A stretch of 64,000 bases of DNA from Lantana camara (lineage: Eukaryota > Streptophyta > Magnoliopsida > Lamiales > Verbenaceae), in contig CM074857.1 in NCBI GenBank assembly GCA_037501455.1, positions 128,017,501 to 128,081,500 on the forward strand, read 5' to 3'. The translations under genes and the position numbers were made by a program. The notes beneath the pieces are model-generated. The model did not search any database and was not told the DNA's origin. It worked only from the letters and a program-made list of their open reading frames with translations. Below are positions 12,639 to 23,249 of the stretch, piece by piece (positions within the stretch are counted from its first letter, which is position 1; the number at the start of each line of letters is the position of its first letter).

Positions 12639-13278
12639 TAGGGCTGTCAACGGGTCGGATTCGGGCCGGATCAGGGGATTCCGGATCCGAATCCGACAAG
12701 AGGATCCGACAACCGGATCCGAATCCGAATCCTGGATTCGGATTCATTTATTTTGAATCCATGCATAATCGGATCGGACTATATCCGATTAAAGATCCGA
12801 CCCGATTAGCAATAAAATTTAATTTTTTTATTTAAGAAATTTAATATAAAGAATAAATATAATTACATAATATTAATAAATAATAATTATTTAATGGATT
12901 ATTTGATGGTTTTATTTATATTTGTTTAAAATAAGTTAATTTAAACTTATTAATAAAGGAAAATATATACTTTTAGAGTAAATAATTCAAATTTTATTGT
13001 TGTTTAAAGTGATAATTATGTGAAAATTATAATTTTAGTCATTTTACTTAATATTATGTACTAGTAAATAATTTATTTTAATTAAATATTATATATATAA
13101 TCGGATTCGGATTCTAAACGGATCGGATTCGTTAATTCCATATTCGCTCCATTTATTTCGGATAACGAATATTTATAATCGGATATGATCCATCGAACAT
13201 TTTTATCGGACGAATATGTTAAAATTCGAATCGGATTCGAACTGAATTCGGATTAAAATCCGTCCATTGACAGCCCTA
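12639..13278. mobile_element. Non-autonomous hAT-type element, 640 bp, with 8-bp target duplication
   Basis: The ends are perfect 12-bp inverted repeats, TAGGGCTGTCAA and its complement. The exact 8-bp duplication GTTTTAGC flanks it at 12631-12638 and 13279-13286. An 8-bp TSD with TAGGG-type ends fits the hAT superfamily. The subterminal regions are packed with GGATCCGAATCCGA-like and CGGATTCGGAT-like motifs in inverted orientation; the middle (about 12830-13090) is AT-rich. It has no coding capacity. Confidence 0.9.
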
Positions 13279-13596
13279 GTTTTAGCAACCACCTCAACAA
13301 GTTAATTAATTAAATAAGACAAAGCCCACTAAACATTTGAGCCCAGTCCATAAAAGAACACTTTTGATTTGATTATGGCTAACCCCTTTTCTCAGCCTTT
13401 CTGGGCCGACATCTTACTAATTAAGAAGATCTTTTTAATAACAAACGATATTATAAATTATATAAATTACACAAATAATTCGTACGTACAAAGTATAAAC
13501 GATGCGGCATAAGTCGGAACAAATAAAAATTTTATACAAATCGAGATTGCACCTTCTTTAAAAAGTGAATGAACTAACTGCTTAGTCTCACGTTGA

Positions 13597-16158
13597 TTAA
13601 TTAAGAAGGTTAGTTGTCGAAGACGATCCCTCTTCGAGAACACCAACCACAGTATATGATGGCTTCGCATTTCGGTAAATAGCATAGAGTACAACCTGTG
13701 TTGCTCCGAGTACAAACCCCACTGCATTAGGCACCTGCATTCAAGGTTATTAGAGATTCTAATTTTATCATATAACATAGAGCAAATTACATCTAGGTCC
13801 TTGAGGTTTGCCATAATTACAATTTAGTCCCTGTTTTTTTGTTTATTACATAAAAAACGAAAAGTGTGTGCTTAACTTTTCCATTATTTCATCAGGAACC
13901 TCAACTTAAACGGTGTTTATAGGGTTTTTTTTATTTATAATATACGAAAAAGCAGGGACTAAGTAATTATGACAAACATCAGGGGACCTGTATGTAATTT
14001 ACCCTATAACATATGCAATATTTAATCTATTGGCCACTATTTGGTACTATTTTTTCTTGTAAATCACATTTCAAAATGAGTTGTCTTTTATATCGAATAA
14101 GATATATTATTCGGCCAACAATATTTGATTTTTTTTCAATCAGTACTGATCAGGTTAAATATACCAAAACCAGCTCTTATATCAAATACTTTTGGATAAC
14201 ATTAACATGAATTCAAGAAAAATTAAAATATAATCAAAAGTTGAAAAAAAATGTTGAAAATTTGAATATAAGAGCCACCAATTATTTAAAAAATAATGAT
14301 GAAAAAGAAATGCTTACTCCAACAAAATAGTCTCGAACGAGTATGGCATAGACAGTCCAAATGATGCCATTGATGCATAGGAAAAAGGAGAGGTAGAAGG
14401 GCATGAATTCCACGCTCTTGGTTGTCACCACTCTCCTCTAATTAATTACAAAATACATTGAAAAATATATTATTGTTAGTGTACGCTATACGATAAATTC
14501 CTATGATATATGAATACGAACATGATAACATAAATATAATATGATATGGATATGACGATATAAATTTTTTTATAAATTATTCTGTCGGACACAAATGTAT
14601 GATGTAATATAATATTTTTAAAAGTCCATTTCAAGATTTTCAAACCCTAGTTCATATCATTTACCTAACTTGCTTTTGATTTGTTATAAATTTAAGGGCG
14701 AATTACATTTAGGTCCCCTGAGGTTTGCCCTAATTACAAATTAGTCCCTCTTGTTTCAAAAATTACATATTAGTCCCTACATTTTACGGACCGTTTGAGG
14801 TCCCTCGGCACCGTTAGGGTTCCGTCAATTTTATAGTTTGAATTTCCGAAAATGCCCCCAGGGACTAATATGTAATTTTCGAAACAAGAGGGATCGATTT
14901 GTAATCAGGGCAAACCTCAGGGACCTAAATGTAATTTCTCCATCGTTAAATACTAAATATTTAATTTAAACATATAAATCATTTCATCATTTAAAATTTA
15001 ATTTAAAATATTCATACAATAATATCATTATACATACATACATAAATACACATATATAAATATATATATGTAGAAATTATTTATTATTTTTTTTAAAATC
15101 AAAATTATTTATTAATACTAGGCTAATTTTAATACTAAATTTTTTAATATAAATGTTTTATCTATATAATTAAAATTTGTTCTCTCTCTCTCGCTCTCGA
15201 TGCAACACCACCACCACCGGTGTCCTCTCTCTCACTCTTAACGCAACATCACTACCACCGGCCACCCTCGTTTGCCACGCAGCACCATCCGCAGGACGCA
15301 ACACCACCACCGCCAACCCACCATCGTTCTCTCTCTTCTCGTTGCACCACGATTCTAACCACCCTTTACCACGTAGCGCCCACCAACGGTCCACCACCCT
15401 CGAAAATTTTCCAGATCTGAAAATAATTTTTGAAAATAATTTTGTACCTGTGTTTGTGTGTAGCTCTCTGTGTGTGCGTGTGTATAGATCTGTGGTCTTG
15501 CCGTGGTGGCTATGGTGATTTGGAGAAGACGGTGGCTGATGGTGGCTATGGTGATTTGAAAAAGAGGTTGTAGATTGGGATGAAGACGGTGCAGATCCAT
15601 TGAATATTTCTTTTCTATTTTTTATATAAAATAATTTGTATTTGATAATTAATTGAAAATATTAGTTTTTAAATTATTCGTATTAAATTATTGTAGATAC
15701 AAATAAAAAATATATATATGTATTGTAGATATATTATATTTTTAAAAAATATAAAATATGATATAAATTAATCAATAATATAAGGAAATGAACTGAAATT
15801 ATAAGAAATTATATTACTGAAAACTTTATAGAGATTGTTATACTCTCTTTTCGTTGCAACTTCTATATTCAATACAAGCTCCTATTTATAGGAGGAAATC
15901 ATACAATAGGGTATGGCTCGAACAGTAACATGATTGGAGAGTTGCATCGCTTGCATGGACAAACCATTCTTTTTCCACAATTTCACAAGTTGCAAGTCTA
16001 CTCAACAGTGCAACTCTTGACTTTCTAACAAAATAAATATTATAAGAAAAAAGATCAAAAATTTTAATTATATAGATAAAACATTTATATTAAAAATTTT
16101 AGTATTAAAATTAGCCTAGTATTAATAAATGATTTTGATTTAAAAAAATTAATAAATA

Positions 16159-16216
<58 letters not shown>

Positions 16217-17961
16217 ATGTGTATTTATGTATGTATGTATAATGATATTATTGTATGAATATTTTAAATGATGAAATGATTTATATGTTTAAATTAAATA
16301 TTTAGTATTTAATGATGGAGAAATTACATTTAGGTCCCTGAGGTTTTCCCTGATTACAAATCAATCCCTCTTGTTTCGGAAATAACATATTAGTCCTTGG
16401 GGGCATTTTCGGAAATTCAAACTATAAAATTGACGGAAACCTAACGGTACCAAGGGACCTCAAACGGTCCGTAAAATGTAGGGACTAATATGTAATTTCC
16501 GAAACAAGAGGGACTAATTTGTAATTAGGGCAAACCTCAGGGGACCTAAATGTAATTCGCCCTAAATTTAAATGTCCATGTTATTGAGAGTGGTTGAAGT
16601 CAAAACATATACAGTGCAAAACAGTATAAAAACATAAAGTTTGGAATTAAAGATTTTGGACCAATAATGTGCAATTATTATATTGTCAAGTTGCTTGTCA
16701 ATAGAAGTATAGAACCAAGCAGATAGATTAGAAGAGCAGCCCTAATAATTATCTTCTGCAGTATTCGAGGCGGCGGGAGAAAAAAAAGTTAAAAAAATCT
16801 CCCTATCATATATCGATATCTTAAAAATTATATAATTTAATACATATTTTGAAAAAAATCTAGTTTTATTCGCCAAGAATTTAATCCGATTGTACACTTG
16901 ATGAACTTCATTACATATAAATTATCTTGTCGAACAAAATTTGTTTCATATTAAATTGTTTAATTTTAAAAATATGATCGTATTTTGTTATTAACAAATA
17001 AAAGGTATAAATTAGAATTCTCTCTTAACAGTGTCTTACCATTGCCGACAATGGAGAAGCATAAGAGATAATGTTGAAGCCAGCACACAAAAACCCTATG
17101 AAGTTGATGCGTGCTTCTCCCTCCATTGCCCATCTACTCACCAAAATCGCCGCCGCCACGAAACCGCCGTCCATGACCACCGCCAACACGGCGGTCCTCA
17201 CCTAAACCCCCCACCGGAGAAAAAACCCACTTCACCATTTGTGCAATATATAAACATAATATAGCTTCTTAAACATAATAACATCACAAAAACACAAATT
17301 AAACTTCAACAAGAATCAGCCAATTAGCTCACACCAGCGGTCCGTCGGTATGCTATCTTGAACTGACGCCTCGTATTCGAGTCTCCGTAAACATAACTAT
17401 CATTAGAAGGGAAAGCTTTACACCTTATCGATCCGATACGAATAAAAACTATAGGTAACTAGATCGACTTACTTTGGCTTTTGGAGGAGCAAACAAGAGA
17501 AACAACACAATGTAGATGGTTAGGATAATGACTCCAAATCCATTGATTGTTGCAACAGGGATTGAATTTGGTTTGATGATCCCATAATAAGTCCATAGAG
17601 AGGCATTCAGCTGCAGGCATATGTATGGAAGGCTCTCAAACTCTTCAGTCGAACCATTCTTCACTATTCTCCAAAACGTTCCTCTGCAAAAACCGAAAAA
17701 AATAACAAACGCAGTACAATTATTTCAGAGTTCAGACACGCGTATCTGACACGTACAGGATGAATTCTGAGAGAAAAAAGAATCGAAAAATTAAAGAACG
17801 TATACGTACACGGGTGTGAGGAAGACGATACCGACGGTGATATTACCTGCAAAAAAGAATGAGAAAGATGAATCATTTTGAAACTTTGATGAAGATTTGT
17901 ACGAGTCTTTGTGGTATGTTTTGATACCTAGAACTCCAAACAAGAGACTGAGTGCATCCAT
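13597..17961 (-). CDS. SWEET sugar transporter, probably clade IV (SWEET16/17-like), six exons
   Basis: Exons: 17961-17928, 17846-17810, 17683-17473, 17201-17040, 14437-14318 and 13734-13597. Together they are 702 nt, 233 aa plus stop, with compatible phases and GT-AG borders; the sizes (37, 162 and 120 bp for exons 2, 4 and 5) match those usual in SWEET genes. The protein has two MtN3/saliva (PQ-loop) repeats: residues about 5-93, including STEEFESLPYICLQLNASLW, and about 130-215, including VVTTKSVEFMPFYLSFF and VPNAVGFVLGATQ. SWEETs are seven-helix facilitators of sugars. The short C-terminus and STEEFESLPY type suggest clade IV, which act at the vacuole membrane on fructose/glucose; clade assignment is inference. 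Intron 4 is 2,602 bp because it holds a 1,867-bp foldback element; intron 5 holds a 225-bp one. All splice sites look intact. Confidence 0.92.
13780..14004. mobile_element. 225-bp palindromic MITE with 9-bp TSD, in SWEET intron 5
   Basis: The exact 9-bp duplication TATAACATA is at 13771-13779 and 14005-14013. The ends are inverted (CAAATTACATCTAGGTCC against GGGGACCTGTATGTAATTT). A 9-bp TSD and foldback form suggest a Mutator-like (MULE) derived MITE. It is a relative of the ends of the large element at 14696-16562. Confidence 0.85.
14696..16562. mobile_element. 1,867-bp composite foldback element (MULE type) in SWEET intron 4
   Basis: The exact 9-bp duplication TAAATTTAA flanks it at 14687-14695 and 16563-16571, and both ends read GGGCGAATTACATTTAGG. 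The arms are long inverted repeats, 14696-15179 and about 16058-16562. The outer 250 bp of each arm (14696-14941 and about 16317-16562) is itself a small palindrome like the 225-bp MITE next door. The loop, about 15180-16057, is unrelated sequence: a CT/CCACCA-rich stretch resembling a gene leader (15180-15600) and a piece around 15830-16030 with a TATTTATAGGAGG promoter-like string. No transposase is present. The single TSD shows that the whole unit moved together. Confidence 0.85.
16164..16202. repeat. (TA)n microsatellite
   Basis: About 19 TA units inside the right arm of the foldback element. The matching place in the left arm is much shorter, which explains most of the arm length difference. 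Confidence 0.9.
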
Positions 17962-18212
17962 GGCAACGGTACAAGGAAAAACTTGGAGCAAATTAGGGGG
18001 AAGGAAACATTAATGTTGAGTAAAGGAGACTTGACTTAGGTTGTAATAATAACAGTAAGTCAATAATATTTAAGAAAATACAACTTGGCAAGTGGACGTA
18101 TACTTTTGCTTTATGGTACAAAAATATTGAACTTTTTGTCCCTAATTAATGTGACATTTTAGCATATTTTTTTTCCCAAAAAAAGGGTTTTGTATTATGT
18201 TGATAAAAAGAA

Positions 18213-18499
18213 GGGGGAATGCTTGAAAACTCCCCATGGGTTTGAAAACTTCCTTTTAACTTCCCATTTTCAAATACATCATTTGGGGTTTTAGATACGC
18301 GATTCTGGTATTTAGATACGCGATTCTGGGATTTAGATACGCGATTCTGTGATTTAGATACGTGATTTTTTCCTTGTATTTCAAATACATCATTTGGGGT
18401 TTTAGATACGCGATTCTTGAGTTTCAATACATCATTTTTTAAAATGGGGAGCTAAAAGGAATTGGGCTTATCATTTGGGGAGTTTTCGGGAATTCCCCG
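18213..18499. mobile_element. 287-bp palindromic MITE with 9-bp TSD, upstream of the SWEET gene
   Basis: The exact 9-bp duplication TAAAAAGAA is at 18204-18212 and 18500-18508. The terminal inverted repeats share GGGGAAT and GAAAACTCCCC. The interior is a tandem run of TTAGATACGCGATTCTG-like units. It belongs with the elements at 28335, 49330 and 51706. It lies about 250 bp upstream of the SWEET start codon. Confidence 0.85.
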
Positions 18500-18507
18500 T
18501 AAAAAGA

Positions 18508-19948
18508 ATATCCTTTTTATGTTCTTGTTTGGTAAACAATTAAGTAATGCAAACAAGTTTTTAGATATTTAACTTGGATAAAATGTACTAGAATTTAAGT
18601 TGTTATTGTATTGGTGGAGCCGTGGAGGTTTAAGTTTGAATAGTTATTTTGACTTAATTTTAAGTTATATTCGATGAGTTATAAGACTGCTCTCACGTTT
18701 AACGAATCTATTCTGATTCAATTTCAAGTTATATTCGATGAGTTATAAAATTGCTCCCACGTTCAACAAATCTATATATTCTAACTCAATTTCAAGTTAT
18801 ATTCAATGAATTATAAGACTGCTCTTACGTTCAACGAATTTATAAGTCCGAACGTGACAATTGGGGTGTAATTTGTTGTAGAGATCATAATTTGACCACA
18901 CCTACGTTGAGAACATACTATATGCTAATGAGAAAGGCATTTCTTTCAACAAGACTACAAGAATGGCTCCTGAATTACTAGTGGAAGAGAGATTATACTA
19001 CTCAAGAGCAAAGATGTTGTGGACTTTGTCATATTTTGGTGTCAGGAGCCTAACCTTCCAGAGAGAGGATTACCTACACTTGGTAATGAAGGAGATCAGA
19101 CCGAAGATGTTTAGTCAGCCAATCTAGAATAAGAATAATTCTAACCTAAACTTAATTCGATCAAATTATTATAACGAAGAGAGAGAGTTTTGCCGATAGA
19201 AAATTAATTGCATTTGAGTCGTGGAGCTTATAAGCTATTGAATCAAACATCTCTACTTGTTTTTCCATATGAAACAAGGTATGTTATCAATATGCATGCT
19301 CAATACATATTTGCATTTGTTTCTTCCATGAGGAATGCCTTTTTATATTCTTGAATCTCGGCTGAAGTTCTTATTAGGGGTGTATTTCGAGTCGAATCAA
19401 GTCGAGTTTGATCAAAAAATATCTAACATTTACTTAAAAATTATTTACCTCGAGGCTCGAGCCCCACTATATCAAAATAAATGTAGAAGCACACCATAAA
19501 TACTGATTTGCAATTTCTGTTTCATAATTTTGTTTTATCGCCTATTTAACTCGTATACACGTGTTATGGATATAAATAAGCAGTTCAAAAATACCTAGTT
19601 GAGATGACTAAGAAGAAAGCGTTGACTATATTTGACTATGTGACCAAACTATGAGGTCAAACAAAGAGTCAAAGTAAAGAATATAGCAATTAAAAATAGA
19701 AAAAAATAAAAAGATTAAAAAATAAAAATAGAAAAAGAAAATAAAGCAACATTCAAGTCTTCAAATCCCTAATGACAATAAAAGGCAAAGGTATCCCAAA
19801 ACCCCCGTCAGCTTTACAAATCAGACACCACACATCTTCAGCTCACACTCTCTCTCTAGCTGTTCTTCCGGAAGATCTTCATTTTCAGGAATAAAGATCG
19901 TATTTTTATCTCTGAATCGGAAAAGGGGCCAAGAATTCGACCAGAAAA
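18508..19948. other. Intergenic region between SWEET and dynein light chain, with tandem repeats
   Basis: Holds three degenerate direct repeats of 63-68 bp from about 18661 to 18850, each with AAGTTATATTCGATGAGTTATAA. A hAT-like end (TAGGGGTGTATTTCGAGTC) occurs near 19375 without a visible partner. The CT-rich leader just before 19949 (CACTCTCTCTCTAGCTG, about 19845-19862) is probably the 5' UTR of the next gene. No other coding frame is supported. Confidence 0.5.
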
Positions 19949-21680
19949 ATGAGTGAGGAGTCGAAGAGGAGTGGAGGTGGAGCTGCGGTGGCGCCGCTGA
20001 TGTCCGCCGCCGACGACCGGAAATCGTCCTCCGGATCGAATCCCGGAAAGAAAGTCGTCATAAAGAGCGCCGACATGAAGGAGGACGTGCAGAAAGAAGC
20101 CATCGACATTGCCATAGCTGTAATCCCCCTCTGAAAGAATTGAAGAAAAATAACTGATGAGAACCCTTGAATTTATTTATTTATTTATTTTTTTGTTGGG
20201 TTTTTAGTTTTTGTTTTATTTTATATTTTTAGCTTACACATCTTTGATTTATGTTGTTTAATTTTCCAGGCGTTTGAAAAGTATAGTGTGGAGAAGGATG
20301 TAGCTGAGCAGATAAAGAAGATGTTTGACAAGAAATATGGCCCAACTTGGCATTGTATTGTTGGCAAGAATTTTGGTAATGAATCTTCATTACTTGTTTT
20401 TTTTGCTGAATTTACCTTTCCGTGATTTTGCTGCATCAGTTTGTGCTTTCGTTAGATAATGCATCAAGATTCATTTAGCAGTTATCAACAAAGTTAATGT
20501 ATGTAGTGAGTTTCTGTTATCTGAGTAGATGATTAGAGAACGTCGTATCCCGACTATTCCTGTCCTGTCATTAGAATCTATAGCTTGATTTTGGATTGCA
20601 TTTCAGGTTGTATCATGGATCTATGATTACATTAGAATCCCTCTTACAATCTAGTGGGAAGTGTCTAGTGTCCAGAGTTTTTGTTACTTGTTATATACAT
20701 GGAAAGTCGTCCCTTTGATTGCTCGTATTATGTTTATTGGCTTCTTTTGTTTTGGTTTATGTTGGAGTTGAGTTTGAATCTGGTGATAGTAGACAGGATC
20801 TATAGAAAATTTTACTTGGCAAGACTCGTTTAATGGTGCTTCTAATTTGTAAACTGCATGGAGAAATTGTAATGCAGCAATGTAATAATGGGGTGTGCTG
20901 AAGACGTTCTACATTATTAGACAGAGGAAGAAGGTCAATGCAATAGTTTTAAGTAAAGAATGTATGATAACTTAATATAAGATGAACAAGATACGCGTTT
21001 TTACTTCATAAATGTAGTCGCAAGAATGTGTCTGAGATTGGCTTAAGGCTCCATTGATTTGTGCTCATTTTCGGATCAGACTTATGGAAGGATATAAACT
21101 AAGTATTTTATTATTTCTGGCTTGAGGAAAGCATGCATGATAACCGAGATGGAATTAGAATTTTCTGACTAGGGTTAGAATTGGTTCAGGTTAGTAACTA
21201 ATCTTCGTGACCACAATCGAGCAGAATATTGCTTCTTTATTCTTTTTCTTTTCCCAAAAAAGGAAAATTACAAAAGATTACTTGTGGCTAGTTTCACTCC
21301 GAGATTGTTCAGAAAGAATTAAGTGATTAAGGGTAGGTCTGTTGACAGGTGTGGACAATCTAAATGAGCACGCATAGATATTTCTGGAAAATGTTTTTGG
21401 CAATGTAAACTATAATCACTTTGTTTTTCTTGGTCTATAGTTGTGTGCTTTAATATTTTGTTTTTTAGTCATTTAATTCTTCAACACTATTGCACGCCTC
21501 TTCGTGAGCTTATGGTTATCTCCTGATACTGGTATCGATCCGATAAAAGTCCTAAGCAGCTCGATGCTATCTCAATTTCTTTTCCTCCCTTGTGTAGGCT
21601 CCTATGTAACTCACGAGACGAATCACTTTGTCTACTTCTATTTGGACTCCAAAGCAATACTCTTGTTCAAATCTGGCTGA
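19949..21680 (+). CDS. Dynein light chain, LC8 type, three exons
   Basis: Exons: 19949-20119, 20270-20375 and 21598-21680, 360 nt, 119 aa. The join gives the LC8 core with [38 protein letters not shown] and [20 protein letters not shown]8 proteins form small homodimers that clamp short linear motifs of many partners; plants lack classical dynein heavy chains, so this is best seen as a dimerising hub protein. The first 40 or so residues are a Ser/Gly/Ala-rich extension common in plant paralogues. Intron 2 is 1,222 bp and shows no element. All phases close; the start is the first ATG after a CT-rich leader. Confidence 0.95.
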
Positions 21681-22700
21681 GCTGAGCAGTCATGTGCCTG
21701 GAAACAAACAATGATGCATGACGAAAAAGATAAGATAAGATCATGATGATGGGAATGACGGCGGTGATGAATCTGATGATGGTATAGCCGTTGCTTTGCA
21801 CTTTGTATGTATGATTTAAACATCTTTATCTTTGGAAGATTCTTGTATATTTGACTTGACTTAAATTCTTCTCTACACTCTACATGATTCTATCTTAGTT
21901 CTACCACCAAATTAATCTCTCCGTTCTGTTTCGCTCGTTTATTCTTAAGAACCCCACCGCCTGTCCCACCACCCCCAAAAAAGAGAGAACATAGACTGCT
22001 TCTAGTGCAGAGCCATATATTCATGGCTCTAGTGAATCATGTGCTTGAAATACTGTCATGAGCTGTTGACAGCCCCTTCATGATATTAACATGCATGTTT
22101 TCTGTCAAATTTCATGAGTCTCAATAATAATTTCTATGTATGCTGCTTGGTTGTGACCAAGAACACATGCTCCGTAACTTAGATGTATTTGCTGCACAAA
22201 ATGTTGGTGTATTGTTTAAACTGGGTTTGATTATGGCCAGCTTCGCCTTCTCGAAGGCGGTTGGAGTGCCAACAGTGTCTAGTTGCCTCGCTTAATGTTT
22301 GTTTGCACTATGCTGTTGATAGCACAGGTACCTCCGACTTCAAAATTATTCACATGTACCTTCTGTTTAAAGTAAACCCTTCGGATCGATGTGCTTTAGG
22401 GCTCCCTAGTGGAAGTTCTCTCCTTAACCTTACCTTCAGGGTCCTGACTCTACTACTGCACTTTAATGCACCCTAGTGGAAATTCTCTCAACCTCAACGT
22501 TAGGGTCCTAACTCTTACCATTGTTACTATCGGTAAAAAGAACGAACTTCACATGTTCTTGGATTCGGTAACCCTTTTCTTGATTTGTGATCTCATAGAG
22601 GATTGCTAAACGTTAATGATCGATTACGGATTCAATTCTCCTACCTCTCATTCCGTACATAACTAGAAGTGAAGACACCAATAACGACGAGTTTCTCTTG
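21681..22700. other. Downstream of the dynein gene; no gene seen
   Basis: The first few hundred bases are probably 3' UTR. A small perfect hairpin (AGCTTCGCCTTCTCGAAGGCGG) lies near 22240. The pair of near-repeats CCCTAGTGGAAGTTCTCTC and CCCTAGTGGAAATTCTCTC at about 22402 and 22471 shows a local duplication of about 70 bp. I do not recognise it. Confidence 0.4.
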
Positions 22701-22711
22701 ACACCCAACGT

Positions 22712-23248
22712 TTGAACTTCCGTGTTCTGACATCAACATATCAGACATCTGAACAATCACCGGAAACACCCATCCCATCACCACAACCTACAACTACGTG
22801 CAATAAATTGCATGGAGGAAATTCGAACGTAAGAGAACCACTCGATCACCACCACCACATAGCAGCACCACTATTTTTCAAATCACACCAATGGAACCAC
22901 TCGACCACCACCACTGCCTCCACCACAACCGCAGCACCAACATGCGAGTGCCAAAAGACCATCCAAAATGTCCCGACCACCACCACCACCACAACCGCAG
23001 CACCACTATTTTTCAAATCACACCAATGCAACCGGTCGACCACCACCACAACCGCAGCACCGCCATGCGAGTGCCGAACGACAGTCCAAAATGTCCCTTT
23101 CCAAGAGAAGATTGGTGTTGGAGGAGCTGTCACACATTTAGGGGAAAAACCTCCCAACGTGGCCAACAAACACCACATAAGTTCAAGAAAGTACTTCACA
23201 GTCCAAGAAATGTACTGCTGTTTCTGTGGAAGAGAGTATAGATTCTAA
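22712..23248 (+). other. Low-complexity CACCAC-rich tandem repeats with a 178-codon open frame
   Basis: The frame is made of two imperfect modules of about 125-135 bp. Each has a (CACCAC)n run, an ACAACCGCAGCACC block, a TTTTTCAAATCACACCAATG block and a CATGCGAGTGCC block, so the translation is Thr/Ala runs alternating with CEC motifs. Open frames also exist in a second plus frame and on the minus strand, as expected for such composition. It may be a captured or decayed fragment; I do not recognise a protein family. Confidence 0.3.
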
Positions 23249-23249
23249 A

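Noticed and set aside
13467..13814. 115-codon minus-strand frame
   Set aside because: It is in another frame over SWEET exon 6 and intron 5.
15177..15600. Open frames in the loop of the foldback
   Set aside because: CT and CCACCA low-complexity composition, open on both strands and no family recognised.
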